Shown: one piece after another, positions 17,601 through 26,271 of the stretch
How the letters are laid out: each line of letters begins with the position of its first letter
How positions within the stretch are numbered: the stretch's first letter is position 1
Assembly (NCBI RefSeq): GCF_012034205.1
Contig: NZ_JAATEM010000006.1
Location: 140,252 to 204,251 of the forward strand
Length of the DNA stretch: 64,000 nucleotides
Direction of reading: 5' to 3'
DNA from: Streptomyces composti
GTDB lineage: Bacteria; Actinomycetota; Actinomycetes; Streptomycetales; Streptomycetaceae
The notes under the pieces: generated by a model
Told to the model about the DNA's origin: nothing
The model's input: only the letters and a program-made list of their open reading frames with translations
Databases searched by the model: none
Made by a program: the position numbers and the translations under genes

Positions 17601-18340
17601 AGGTCGTTGGTGTTGCCGGAGCTGCGGCGGGCGTCGAAGGCGGGATTGCGGTCGTCCCGCTCGTCGATCGGGGTGTAGCCGTCGGAGGCGAAGGGGTTGG
17701 TGTCGTCGCCCGTGGACAGGTAGAGGTTGCCGTCGGCGTCGAAGTCGATGTCGCCGCCGACGTGGCAGCAGATGCCACGGGAGGCGGGGACGTCGAGGAT
17801 CTTCTTCTCGCTGTCCAGGTCGAGGGTGCCGTTGGGCCTGAGGACGAAGCGGGAGAGGCGGTTGACGCCGTCGAACTTCTCGAAGTCCTCGGCGGTGCCG
17901 GTCTCCGGTGCGTCGCCGGCGGGGGTGTCGAGCGGCGGGGCGTAGTAGAGGTAGATCGCCCGGTTCTTCTCGAAGCCGGGATCGACGCCGACGCCCTGCA
18001 GGCCTTCCTCGTCGTGGTTGTAGACGTCGAGCCGGCCGGCGACCTTGGTGGTGCCGCCCGCGTCGGTCAGGCGCAGGGTGCCGTCGCGCGAGGTGTGCAG
18101 GACGCTTCTGTCCGGGAGGACGGCGAGCGACATGGGTTCGCCCATCTCGGGCTCGCCCTTGGCGAGCGGCACCTGCTGGAACTGCCCTTCGGCGGCGGCC
18201 GGTGCGTCCGCGGCCGGCTGGGCTCCGGCGAGGGTCGCCGGGGTGCCCACGGCCAGCAGGAGGCCGGTGAACAGGGCGAGGGGGGTGCGAAGCCGGTGGC
18301 GCCTGGCGGGTGTTCTGCCTCTGAGTCTGCTTCTGTGCAC
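14624..18340 (-). CDS. Secreted five-domain sugar-catabolic protein: sorbosone dehydrogenase-like, PKD, CBM6-like, ThuA, 3-keto-disaccharide hydrolase (DUF1080)
   Basis: The 1,238-residue protein starts at a GTG (18340) placed after a GGAGGGATCTC ribosome site. It has a basic, hydrophobic signal peptide ending near TLAGAQPAAD. A PQQ/glucose-sorbosone-dehydrogenase-like beta-propeller spans about 50-480 (GVGVDPGFEKN, YGWPFCTGAND). A PKD domain (about 510-593, YSWDFGDGTEG), a CBM6-like sugar-binding domain (about 693-817), a ThuA glutamine-amidotransferase-like domain (about 823-1047, GGGYMGIHAAADTEYDWEFY) and a DUF1080 domain (about 1052-1233, IFNGHTLDGW) follow. ThuA and DUF1080 proteins are tied to 3-keto-trehalose and 3-keto-glycoside breakdown, so this enzyme probably processes oxidised glycosides outside the cell. 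It stands alone, with its own leader carrying several inverted and direct repeats. Each domain is common; all five in one chain gives a large extracellular processing enzyme. Confidence 0.88.
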   Translation of the reverse strand: MHRSRLRGRTPARRHRLRTPLALFTGLLLAVGTPATLAGAQPAADAPAAAEGQFQQVPLAKGEPEMGEPMSLAVLPDRSVLHTSRDGTLRLTDAGGTTKVAGRLDVYNHDEEGLQGVGVDPGFEKNRAIYLYYAPPLDTPAGDAPETGTAEDFEKFDGVNRLSRFVLRPNGTLDLDSEKKILDVPASRGICCHVGGDIDFDADGNLYLSTGDDTNPFASDGYTPIDERDDRNPAFDARRSSGNTNDLRGKILRIKVAEDGSYTVPEGNLFPPGTEKTRPEIYAMGFRNPFRMSVDEKTGVVYVGDYGPDAGTADPQRGPGGQVEFARITEPGNYGWPFCTGANDPYVDYDFATGTSGETFDCDAPKNTSRHNTGLVDLPPAQPAWIPYDGGSVPEFGTGSESPMAGPVYHYDPDLDSSVKFPEEFDGDFFAGEFGRRWIKRIEQTADGTVEKINDFPWTGTQIMDMEFGPDGALYVLDYGLSWFQGDEHSALYRIENAEDGFSPIVEVSADKTSGAAGLKVAFTATAKDADSPELTYSWDFGDGTEGEGLNTTHRYKKTGTYTATFTARDPEGNTGNASVRIVVGNTEPTVKIDVPGNGSMAAFGEPVPFKVTVTDPEEKVDCSRVKVVYSLGHDSHAHELTSENGCEGTLKPPPGDGGHDPNANIYGVVGASYTDGGANGQEALTGTARAVLQPLHRQAEHFGKQQGVSVIDKPAAHGGKTVGDVHDGDWISFTPYRFDGQKKMTVRASSGGAGGFIELRTGSPEGTLHGSAYIPTTGSWETFQDIDVPLRALPKRTTEIYLVFKGGEGALFDVDDFEFSEQAYNNGKRVLVFSKTAGFRHDSIPDGIAALKELGGPAGITVDATEEAGQFTTANLAKYDAVVFLSTTGDVLNADQQKAFENYVANGGGYMGIHAAADTEYDWEFYGGLVGAYFESHPAIQKATVRVENHDHPATAHLGDAWERTDEWYNYRTNPRDKARVLATLDETTYQGGTMKGDHPIAWCQNYGGGRSFYTGGGHTKESYAEEAFRAHLLGGLQYATGQTKADCKPDKGYRKIFNGHTLDGWKQAGPGRFVVKDGGVMESEGGMGLLWYQAKELGSYSLKLDWKMAGDDNSGVFVGFPASDDPWSAVDKGYEIQIDATDAPDRTTGAIYSFKSANIKVRDQVLRPPGQWNSYEIKVTGERIRVFLNGAKINDFTNTDPERSLKDGYIGLQNHGPDDQVSFRNIQLKELPAEGD

Positions 18341-18435
18341 GAGATCCCTCCGGGAACGGGATGGGCCGTACGGGATGGGTGCTTGACGTGCAGTCGTGCG
18401 GGCGCCGGGGTGCGCCGTCACCCCGGAGAGCGAAT

Positions 18436-18473
18436 GTGTCCTGGACACCTCAAGAACAGGACACCTCAAGGAC
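18436..18473 (-). promoter_or_regulatory. Palindrome and direct repeats in the ThuA leader
   Basis: GTGTCC-T-GGACAC (18436-18448) is a perfect inverted repeat. It runs into two 15-bp direct repeats, GGACACCTCAAGAAC (18443-18457) and GGACACCTCAAGGAC (18459-18473). They lie about 100-130 bases before the ThuA start and could bind a regulator. Confidence 0.4.
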
Positions 18474-18504
18474 GGTAGCCGCCTTCGTTCGGAACCAACA
18501 CCCC

Positions 18505-18525
18505 GTCCAACGGAATCGGTTGAAC
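18505..18525 (-). promoter_or_regulatory. Operator-like 21-bp palindrome upstream of the ThuA gene
   Basis: The 21 bases running GTCCAAC...GTTGAAC match their reverse complement at about 17 of 21 positions. Length and symmetry fit a LacI/ROK-type operator. It directly adjoins the motif shared with the ROK gene. The protein that binds is not known. Confidence 0.45.
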
Positions 18526-18551
18526 TTTTTCCCAACGCAGGACAAAGGCGG
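18524..18551 (-). promoter_or_regulatory. 28-bp motif shared with the ROK regulator upstream region
   Basis: These 28 bases (ACTTTTTCCC...AAAGGCGG on the plus strand) match 26331-26358 upstream of the ROK gene at 22 of 28 positions, both in the same orientation relative to the downstream minus-strand gene. An A/T-rich core such as this is rare in the window. A common operator or promoter element is the simplest reading. Confidence 0.55.
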
Positions 18552-18612
18552 CATCAGGGCAGGCCGGACCGGGGACCGGCGGCACCTCCGGTCCCCGGAT
18601 CCGGGCTGCCGA

Positions 18613-19611
<999 letters not shown>

Positions 19612-19626
19612 CTGAAATCCGTCCTC

Positions 19627-20835
19627 TCAGGCGGCGATCGGGGTGTAGACGGAGTTCTTCTGGGCGCTCTCCTCCACCGCCGCCAGTACGCGCTGCACCT
19701 GCAGCCCGTCGGCGAAGGAGGGTTCGGGCGTGCGCCCGTCGGCGATCGCGTGGACCAGGTCGCGGGCCTGGTGCACGAAGGTGTGCTCGTAGCCGAGTCC
19801 GTGGCCCGGCGGCCACCAGGCCTCCAGGTAGGGGTGATCGGGTTCGGTGACCAGGATGCGGCGGAAGCCGGCGTGCGTGCCGGGTTCGGTGCCGTCGTGG
19901 TACTCCAGCTCGTTGAGCCGCTCCAGGTCGAAGGCGAGGGAGCCGCGGTCGCCGTTGAGCTCCAGGCGCAGGGCGTTCTTGCGGCCGGTGGCGTACCGGG
20001 TGGCCTCGAAGGTGGCGACGGCGCCGGAGGCGAAGCGGGCGGTGAACACGGCGGCGTCGTCGACGGTGACCTCGCCGGTGCCGGCGGCGGAGACGGCGGC
20101 GAGGCCGCTGCTGGGCGCGGTGGGCAGCGGGCGCTGCTTGACGAAGGTCTCGGTGAGCGCGGACACGCCCGCCAGGCGCTCGCCCGCGACGTGCTGGGCC
20201 AGGTCCACGATGTGCGCTCCGAGGTCGCCCAGCGAGCCGGAGCCGGCCCGTTCGCGGCGCAGCCGCCAGGTGAGCGGGAACTGCGGGTCCACGAGCCAGT
20301 CCTGAAGGTACGTCACGCGCACGTGGCGCAGGGTGCCGATGCGGCCCTCGGCGACCATCCGCCGGGCCAGTGCGGTGGCCGGGACGCGCCGGTAGTTGAA
20401 GCCGACCATCGCCACCTGGCCGCGTCCCGCGGCCTCCTCGGCGGCCCGGGTCATCTCCTCGGCCTCGGCGACGGTGTTGGCGAGGGGCTTCTCGCACAGC
20501 ACGTGCTTGCCGGCGGCGAGGGCGGCCAGCGCGATCTCGGCGTGGCTGTCGCCCGGGGTGCAGATGTCGACGAGGTCGACGTCGTCGCGTTCCACCAGGG
20601 CACGCCATTCGGTCTCGGTCGCCGCCCAGCCGTGCCGGTCGGCCGCCGCTTGCACGGCGTCGGCGTTCCGGCCGCAGATCACGGCCAGTTCGGGGCTCAG
20701 CGGCAGGTCGAAGACGCGGCCCGCGGTGCGCCATCCCTGGGAGTGGGCGGCGCCCATGAACGCGTAGCCGACCATGCCGACACGCAGCGGCGGCTTCCCC
20801 GTGTCCGCCCCTGCTGACGCTTGCGGCTGTGCCAT
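19627..20835 (-). CDS. Gfo/Idh/MocA family NAD(P)-dependent oxidoreductase
   Basis: The 402-residue protein has the N-terminal Rossmann fold (RVGMVGYAFMGAAHSQGW) and the family hallmark CEKPLANT. The substrate domain carries FNYRRVPAT, GDLGAHIVDLAQH (the D...H catalytic pair) and FEATRYATG. Enzymes of this group oxidise or reduce sugars and cyclitols, for example at C3 of glycosides. It has a strong GAGGAGG site eight bases before its ATG at 20835. The downstream neighbour is the barrel isomerase, and the upstream genes on the same strand encode a ribose-type importer. Together they suggest uptake of a sugar or cyclitol, oxidation, then isomerisation or cleavage. There is no export signal, so the enzyme is cytoplasmic. 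Confidence 0.9.
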   Translation of the reverse strand: MAQPQASAGADTGKPPLRVGMVGYAFMGAAHSQGWRTAGRVFDLPLSPELAVICGRNADAVQAAADRHGWAATETEWRALVERDDVDLVDICTPGDSHAEIALAALAAGKHVLCEKPLANTVAEAEEMTRAAEEAAGRGQVAMVGFNYRRVPATALARRMVAEGRIGTLRHVRVTYLQDWLVDPQFPLTWRLRRERAGSGSLGDLGAHIVDLAQHVAGERLAGVSALTETFVKQRPLPTAPSSGLAAVSAAGTGEVTVDDAAVFTARFASGAVATFEATRYATGRKNALRLELNGDRGSLAFDLERLNELEYHDGTEPGTHAGFRRILVTEPDHPYLEAWWPPGHGLGYEHTFVHQARDLVHAIADGRTPEPSFADGLQVQRVLAAVEESAQKNSVYTPIAA

Positions 20836-21027
20836 GCGGATGTCCTCCTCGTCGTCGTGTCGGGCGGGGACGGCTCCCCGCCCGGGTCCGTCTGACGCGC
20901 CCCCGTGTCCGCCCGGAGGGCGGCCCTCGCAGGGCGGGCGGGGGCCGGCAGACAGGCCCCAGGGGGTGTGCGCGGCTCGCGTGGTGCGCCGGCGGCTCAC
21001 CGGCGCGGGCCGCACACCGTCTCCCGG

Positions 21028-21042
21028 GGGCGGGCCCCGCCC
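21028..21042 (-). terminator. Short GC hairpin after the ABC importer genes
   Basis: GGGCGG-GCC-CCGCCC (21028-21042) can form a six-base-pair hairpin 32 bases beyond the binding-protein stop on the minus strand, in the 239-base gap before the oxidoreductase gene. Flanking G/C bases may extend it imperfectly. Confidence 0.4.
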
Positions 21043-21074
21043 GGTGGGCTGGTCAGGCCCGTGGGCCGGGGCTC

Positions 21075-22127
21075 CTACTTGAAGCCGGTGGACATGTACT
21101 GATCGACGTTGGTCTTGTCGACGACGGCCGAGTAGAGGGTGATCGACGCCGGGATCTCGTACTCGGCGAGGCCGCCGACGCCCTTGCTCTGGCCGAGAGC
21201 GCGGGCGAGGTCGATCGCGGAGGCGGCCATGGTCGGCGGGTACAGGACGGTGGCCTTGAGCACCCCGTTGTCGGCCTTGATGGCCTGGAAGGCGGAGAGC
21301 GCGCCGGCGCCGCCGACCATCAGGAAGTCGTCCCGCCCGGCCTGCTCGATGGCGCGCAGCGCGCCCACGCCCTGGTCGTCGTCGTGGTTCCACAGCGCGT
21401 CGAACTCGGGCTGCGCCTGGAGCAGCTGGGCCATCTTGGCCTGGCCGGACTCGACGGTGAACTCGGCGGCCTGGCGGGCGACCTTCTTGATGTTGGGGTA
21501 GTTCTTCAGGGCGTCGTCGAAGCCCTGGGTGCGCTGCTTGGTGAGCTCCAGGTTGTCCAGGCCGGCGAGTTCGATGACCCGGGCGTTCTTCTTGTCCTTG
21601 AGCTTCTCGCCGATGTAGTGGCCGGCGTTGAGGCCCATGCCGTAGTTGTCGCCGCCGATCCAGCAGCGGTAGGCCTGCGGGGAGTTGAAGATGCGGTCCA
21701 GGTTGATCACGGGTATGCCGGCCCGCATCGCCTTCAGACCGACCTGGGTGAGCGCCTTGCCGTCGGCCGGCAGGATCACCAGGACGTCGACCTTCTTGTT
21801 GATCAGGGTCTCGATCTGGCCGATCTGCTGGGCGGTGTCGTTGGAGCCCTCGGTGATCTCCAGGGTGACGTCGGAGTACTTCTCGGCGCGCTTCTTGGCG
21901 TTGTCGTTGATGGCGTTGAGCCAGCCGTGGTCGGCCTGGGGGCCGGCGAAGCCGATGGTGACCGGCTTGCCGGGCTTGTCGTCGGCGGCGGGCTGGTCGT
22001 TCGCGGCCGGCTCGTCCTTGTCACTGGACTCGTTGCTCGTGCACCCGGTGAGGAAGGCACCGGCGGACACGGCGGCGGCTCCGAACAGGAGACCTCTGCG
22101 GCTCGCGAAAGGCATGTGCTCTGGCAT
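21075..22127 (-). CDS. Sugar ABC transporter substrate-binding lipoprotein (ribose/CUT2 type)
   Basis: The 350-residue product has a lipoprotein signal ending in the lipobox FLTGC (cysteine about residue 29), preceded by SRRG, so export could be Tat-dependent. The mature part is a LacI-like periplasmic binding fold: VTIGFAGPQADHGWLNAIND, VDVLVILPADGKALT, GIPVINLDRIFN and WIGGDNYGMG. Members bind monosaccharides or cyclitols and deliver them to RbsC-type permeases. The permease and ATPase genes lie immediately upstream on the same strand, so the three form a complete CUT2 importer. The ATG at 22127 is used here; a second in-frame ATG lies four codons later. The ligand is unknown. Confidence 0.9.
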   Translation of the reverse strand: MPEHMPFASRRGLLFGAAAVSAGAFLTGCTSNESSDKDEPAANDQPAADDKPGKPVTIGFAGPQADHGWLNAINDNAKKRAEKYSDVTLEITEGSNDTAQQIGQIETLINKKVDVLVILPADGKALTQVGLKAMRAGIPVINLDRIFNSPQAYRCWIGGDNYGMGLNAGHYIGEKLKDKKNARVIELAGLDNLELTKQRTQGFDDALKNYPNIKKVARQAAEFTVESGQAKMAQLLQAQPEFDALWNHDDDQGVGALRAIEQAGRDDFLMVGGAGALSAFQAIKADNGVLKATVLYPPTMAASAIDLARALGQSKGVGGLAEYEIPASITLYSAVVDKTNVDQYMSTGFK

Positions 22128-22144
22128 GGCGGTGAACCCTTTCC

Positions 22145-23167
22145 TCAGGTCGTGCTCGCGGTACGGCGCTGGACCAGCACGGCGGCGACGATGATCGCTC
22201 CCTTGGCGATCTGCTGGACGTCGCTCTGCAGGTTGTTCAGGGCGAAGATGTTGGTGATGGTGGTGAAGATCAGGACGCCGAGGACGGAGCCGACGATGGT
22301 GCCGCGGCCCCCGGTGAGCAGGGTGCCGCCGATGATCGCGGCGGCGATGGCGTCGAGTTCGTAGAGGTTGCCGTTGGTGTTCTGACCGGAGCCGGACAGG
22401 ACGATCAGCAGGAAGGCCGCGATGCCGCAGCACAGCCCGGACAGCAGGTAGAGATAGAGCCGCTGGCGGCGGACGTCGATGCCCGCCAGCCGGGCGGCCT
22501 CCGCGTTGCCGCCGACGGCGACGGTGCGGCGGCCGAAGGTGGTCCGGTTCAGCAGCAGCCAGCCGATGACGGTGACCACGCCGAACACCAGCACCAGCGG
22601 CGGGACGCCGAGCACATAGGCGTCGCGTTCGCCGAGGTCGAGGACGCTGGGGACGGTGACGACCTGGGTGCGTCCCTCGGTGATCTGCAGGGCGAGACCG
22701 CGGGCCGAGGCGAGCATCGCGAGCGTGGCGATGAACGGGACCATGCCTCCGTAGGCGATGAGCACCCCGTTGACCAGTCCGCAGCCGACGCCGACCGCGA
22801 TCGAGGTGAACAGGATGCCGCCGAACCCGTACTCCTGGGTGGCCACGGTGGTGGCCCACACCGAGGCGAGGGCGACGATCGCGCCGACCGACAGGTCGAT
22901 GCCGCCGGAGGTGATGACGAAGGTCATGCCGACGGTGACCACGCCGATGACCGACGCCTGGGTGAGGACGAGCTGCAGATTGCGGGTGTCGAGGAACTGG
23001 TCCGGTTTGGTGATGCCGCCGATCAGCACGAGCACGGCGAGCACGCCGAGCAGCGACAGGGTGCGGACGTCGGCGCGGGACCACACGGCGCGCCAGGCGG
23101 GCGCCTGGCCGGCCGGCGGGACCTTGCCGGTTCTGTCGTCCCGCGGCGGGGAGACGGGCTGCGTCAT
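22145..23167 (-). CDS. Sugar ABC transporter permease (RbsC-like)
   Basis: The 340-residue protein has about ten hydrophobic segments and the RbsC/BPD_transp_2 signature, including TSGGIDLSVGAIVALASV, PFIATLAMLASARGLAL and GRRTVAVGGNAEAARLAGI. The EAARLAGI-type region contacts the ATPase. It forms the membrane channel of the CUT2 importer, normally as a homodimer. The ATG at 23167 overlaps the ATPase stop (ATGA), and the binding-protein gene follows after 17 bases. The N-terminal 30 residues are polar and probably cytoplasmic. Confidence 0.92.
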   Translation of the reverse strand: MTQPVSPPRDDRTGKVPPAGQAPAWRAVWSRADVRTLSLLGVLAVLVLIGGITKPDQFLDTRNLQLVLTQASVIGVVTVGMTFVITSGGIDLSVGAIVALASVWATTVATQEYGFGGILFTSIAVGVGCGLVNGVLIAYGGMVPFIATLAMLASARGLALQITEGRTQVVTVPSVLDLGERDAYVLGVPPLVLVFGVVTVIGWLLLNRTTFGRRTVAVGGNAEAARLAGIDVRRQRLYLYLLSGLCCGIAAFLLIVLSGSGQNTNGNLYELDAIAAAIIGGTLLTGGRGTIVGSVLGVLIFTTITNIFALNNLQSDVQQIAKGAIIVAAVLVQRRTASTT

Positions 23168-24681
23168 GACGCCGGGCTTCCTTCCATGACCAGGTCGAGT
23201 ACACGGTGTTCGTCGAGCTCACGGGCGGGGGCGGTGTGGACGACCCGGCCCTCGCGCAGCACGAGCACACGGTCGGCGAGGCCGAGCACCTCGGGGACCT
23301 CGCTGGAGACCAGCAGCACGGCGAGGCCCTCGTCCGCCAGCCGGCGGACCACCGCGTACAGTTCGGCGCGGGCGCCGACGTCGACGCCGCGGGTGGGTTC
23401 GTCCAGCAGCAGCACCCGGCAGCCGCGCAGCAGCCAGCGGGCGAGCACGGCCTTCTGCTGGTTGCCGCCGGACAGGGTGCGCACGGGCACGTCCGGGTTG
23501 TCGGGGCGCAGGGACAGCTCGCGGGTGGCGGCGCGGGCCGCGCCGAGTTCGGCGCCGCGGTCGATCCAGCCGGCGCGCGAGAAGCGGGACATGGAGGAGA
23601 CCGACACATTGCGGGTGACGGACTCCAGCATCAGCAGCGCCTGCGCCTTGCGCTCCTCGGGGGCGAGACCGACCCCGGCGCGCACGGCGGCGCGCACGCT
23701 GCCTGGTTTGAGCGGCTTGCCGTCGACGAGGACGCGTCCGGTGTCGGGGCGGCGGGCGCCGTAGACGGTCTCCAGGATCTCGGAGCGTCCGGACCCGACC
23801 AGCCCGGCGAGCCCGACGATCTCCCCGGCCCGCACCTGGAGGTCCAGCGGCTCGAACTCGCCCTGCCGGGAGAGCTTCTCGACGGTGAGCACGGGGGCGG
23901 TCTCGGGGGCGGAGGAGGGCCGCTCGGGGAAGACGTACTCCACGTTGCGGCCGGTCATCAGCGACACCACCTCACGGGTGGGCGTGGACTTGGCGGGCAG
24001 TCCGACGGCGACCGCCCGGCCGTCCTTCAGCACGGTCACCCGGTCGCCGATGCGCCGGATCTCCTCGAGCCGGTGGGAGATGTAGACGACGGCGACTCCG
24101 TCGGCGGTGAGGTCGCCGACGATGCGGAAGAGGTTGTCGACCTCGTCCGGGTCCAGGGCTGCGGACGGCTCGTCCATCACGATCAGCCGCACGTCGTGGG
24201 AGAGCGCCCGCGCCATGGACACGATCTGCTGCTGGGCGGCGGACAACTCCCCCACCAGCCGGGCGGGATCGATCTCCGGATGCCCGAGCCGCTTGAGCAG
24301 CCCGGCGGTCGCCTCCCTGGCGGCCCGGCCGCGGACGACGAAGCCCGCGGCCGTGGGCTCGTGACCGAGGTGCACGTTCTCGGCGACCGACATGTGCTCC
24401 ACCAGGTCGAGTTCCTGGTAGATGGTGGCGATGCCGAGGCGCATGGCGGCGATCGGGGAACGCAGCGTGACCTCCTCGCCGCGCCAGCGGATGGTGCCGG
24501 TGTCGGGCTGGTGGGCTCCGGCCAGCACCTTGATCAGGGTGGACTTGCCGGCGCCGTTCTGGCCCAGCAGGCAGTGCACCTCGCCGGCCTGGACGTCGAG
24601 GTCGACGCCGTCCAGGGCCCGGACGCCGGGGAACGACTTGGTGATGCCGGACATGCTGAGCAGCGGTGGTTCGGGTGCCAT
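23164..24681 (-). CDS. Sugar ABC transporter ATP-binding protein (RbsA/XylG-like, two NBDs)
   Basis: The 505-residue protein contains two ABC domains, the hallmark of CUT2 sugar importers. The first has Walker A GQNGAGKST, the degenerate signature LSAAQQQ and Walker B LIVMDEPSAALD. The second lacks a standard Walker A (LVGSGRSE) but has LSGGNQQK and LLLDEPTRGVD, as in RbsA. It energises the permease encoded downstream, with which it overlaps by four bases. Its upstream region (24682-25013) holds a 23-bp tandem repeat array instead of a recognisable promoter. The ROK regulator gene lies upstream on the same strand and is the natural candidate for its control. Confidence 0.93.
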   Translation of the reverse strand: MAPEPPLLSMSGITKSFPGVRALDGVDLDVQAGEVHCLLGQNGAGKSTLIKVLAGAHQPDTGTIRWRGEEVTLRSPIAAMRLGIATIYQELDLVEHMSVAENVHLGHEPTAAGFVVRGRAAREATAGLLKRLGHPEIDPARLVGELSAAQQQIVSMARALSHDVRLIVMDEPSAALDPDEVDNLFRIVGDLTADGVAVVYISHRLEEIRRIGDRVTVLKDGRAVAVGLPAKSTPTREVVSLMTGRNVEYVFPERPSSAPETAPVLTVEKLSRQGEFEPLDLQVRAGEIVGLAGLVGSGRSEILETVYGARRPDTGRVLVDGKPLKPGSVRAAVRAGVGLAPEERKAQALLMLESVTRNVSVSSMSRFSRAGWIDRGAELGAARAATRELSLRPDNPDVPVRTLSGGNQQKAVLARWLLRGCRVLLLDEPTRGVDVGARAELYAVVRRLADEGLAVLLVSSEVPEVLGLADRVLVLREGRVVHTAPARELDEHRVLDLVMEGSPAS

Positions 24682-24722
24682 GCGGACTTCCCCTCGGCGG
24701 ACGTTCGGGCCGGTGTCAGGGC

Positions 24723-24861
24723 GTGCTCGGTGGAGCGGTGTCGGCGTGCTCGGTCGTGACGTTGACTGTGCGTTCGGTCGGACGTTGTCTGTGTGCTCGG
24801 ACGGGCGTTGCCTGTGCGCTCAGTCGGACGCTGTCTGTGTGCTCGGACGGACGTGTCGGCT
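24723..24861. repeat. Six-copy degenerate 23-bp tandem repeat upstream of the ABC importer
   Basis: Six units start at 24723, 24746, 24770, 24793, 24816 and 24839. All are 23 bases except the second, which is 24. The middle units share GYGCTCGGTCGGACG followed by TTGTCTGT-like ends. The array lies 42-180 bases before the ATPase start and within the only intergenic region between it and the ROK stop. I see no other gene in 24682-25013. It may be a multi-site regulator target or a decayed repeat. Confidence 0.8.
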
Positions 24862-25013
24862 TCCCTGTACTGCTCTGTGATGCTCTGTGTGGTTCTGTCG
24901 GGTCTGCGGTCGGCTCGGTAGAACGTTGTCAGGGCAGGGCGGAGCGGCGTGGGGGGACGAGCGGTGGTGGTGCTGCGCGGTGCCGGCCGGGCCGGCGGTG
25001 GTGCGGTGCCCGG

Positions 25014-26204
25014 CTACGCGGGCGAGAACAGGTGGTCGCTGATGAGCCGGGCCGCGCCGATGACGCCGGCGGTGGGCCCCAGCTCGCCGAGGACGATGGG
25101 CAGGTTGCCGGTCGCCAGCGGCAGCGACTGGCGGTAGACCTGGGTGCGGATGGCGGCGAGCAGGGTGTGACCGAGGCCGGTCACCCCGCCGCCGATCACC
25201 ACGAGGCCCGGGTTGAAGAAGCTGACCAGGCCGGCGATGACCTGGCCGGTGCGGTTGCCGCCCTCGCGGATCAGGTCGAGGGAGGTGGCGTCCCCGGCGG
25301 CGGCCGCCGCGGCGACGTCGACGGCGGTGAGCGTGCCGTGGTTCTCCAGGCGGGCGGCGAGTTCCGGTGACCGGTTCTGCTGGGCGGCCTCCAGCGCGTC
25401 GCGGGCGAGGGCGGCGCCGGAGAAGTGGGCCTCCAGGCAGCCCCGGTTGCCGCAGGCGCACGGGTGGCCGTCGGGCACCGCCTGGATGTGCCCTATGTCG
25501 CCGGCGCTGCCCGTCGTACCGCGGTAGACCTCACCGCCGACGACGATGCCGCAGCCGATGCCGGTGCCGATCTTGACGCAGAGGAAGTCGGCGACGGTGC
25601 GGGCGACTCCGGCGTGCTGCTCGCCCATCGCCATCAGGTTCACGTCGTTGTCGACCATCACCGGGCAGCCGAGTTCCTGGCTGAGCGCCTCCCGTACGGG
25701 GAAGCCGTCCCAGCCGGGCATGATCGGCGGGGCCACCGGGACGCCCTCGGGGAACCGCACCGGTCCGGGGACGCCGATGCCGGCGCCGTCGAAGCCCTCG
25801 GCGAGCCCGGAGGCCTTGAGCTTGGCGGCCATGGACAGCACCTGCTCGAAGACCGCGACGGGCCCCTCCCGGACGTCCATGGGCTGGTTGATGTGCCCGA
25901 GGATCTCCAGTTCGGCGTTGGTGACGGCGACATCTATGGAGGTCGCGCCGATGTCGACGCCGAGGAACCGCAGATGCGGGTTGAGGCGGATGTTGTGCGA
26001 CCTGCGGCCGCCGCGCGAGGCCGCGAGCCCGTCGGCCACCACCAGCTCCGTCTCCAGGAGCCGGTCCACCTCCACGGCCAGCTTCGACCGCGACAGGTCG
26101 ACCTGGTCTCCCAGCTGGGCCCGGGAGTTGGGGCCGCCGTCCCGCAACAGCTTCAGCAGCCGGGCCTGATGGGCGTTCGCGGGTCGCGCCGTCATACGTC
26201 TCAC
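25014..26204 (-). CDS. ROK family transcriptional regulator
   Basis: The 396-residue protein has an N-terminal winged helix (QARLLKLLRDGGPNSRAQLG, then DLSRSKLAVEVDRLLE) and a sugar-kinase-like ROK domain. The ROK domain shows the ATP-site strand FLGVDIGATSIDVAV, VMVDNDVNLMAMGE, GTGIGCGIVV and the zinc signature CACGNRGCLE preceded by GHIQ. Such proteins are usually sugar-responsive repressors. I start it at the GTG at 26204, which has GGAGG five bases upstream; the ATG three codons later (26195) is the alternative. It lies upstream of the ABC importer on the same strand. Its own upstream region and that of the ThuA gene share a 28-bp motif, which suggests autoregulation plus control of the whole sugar block. 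Confidence 0.9.
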   Translation of the reverse strand: MRRMTARPANAHQARLLKLLRDGGPNSRAQLGDQVDLSRSKLAVEVDRLLETELVVADGLAASRGGRRSHNIRLNPHLRFLGVDIGATSIDVAVTNAELEILGHINQPMDVREGPVAVFEQVLSMAAKLKASGLAEGFDGAGIGVPGPVRFPEGVPVAPPIMPGWDGFPVREALSQELGCPVMVDNDVNLMAMGEQHAGVARTVADFLCVKIGTGIGCGIVVGGEVYRGTTGSAGDIGHIQAVPDGHPCACGNRGCLEAHFSGAALARDALEAAQQNRSPELAARLENHGTLTAVDVAAAAAAGDATSLDLIREGGNRTGQVIAGLVSFFNPGLVVIGGGVTGLGHTLLAAIRTQVYRQSLPLATGNLPIVLGELGPTAGVIGAARLISDHLFSPA

Positions 26205-26271
26205 GAGCCCCTCCCCGCCTCGGTCGGCTGGCGTGCACCGGATTCCGGCCACCTGCGTGGCGCTTGCTTTC

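Noticed and set aside
14441..18478. 1,345-residue plus-strand ORF opposite the ThuA gene
   Set aside because: Very long but made of Val/Gly/Asp/Leu-rich nonsense with no motif; the minus strand encodes five recognisable domains with a signal peptide and ribosome site.
24666..25370. Plus-strand ORF covering the 23-bp repeat array
   Set aside because: Repeated Cys/Arg/Ser words come from the DNA repeat; it has no ribosome site and runs antisense into the ROK gene.
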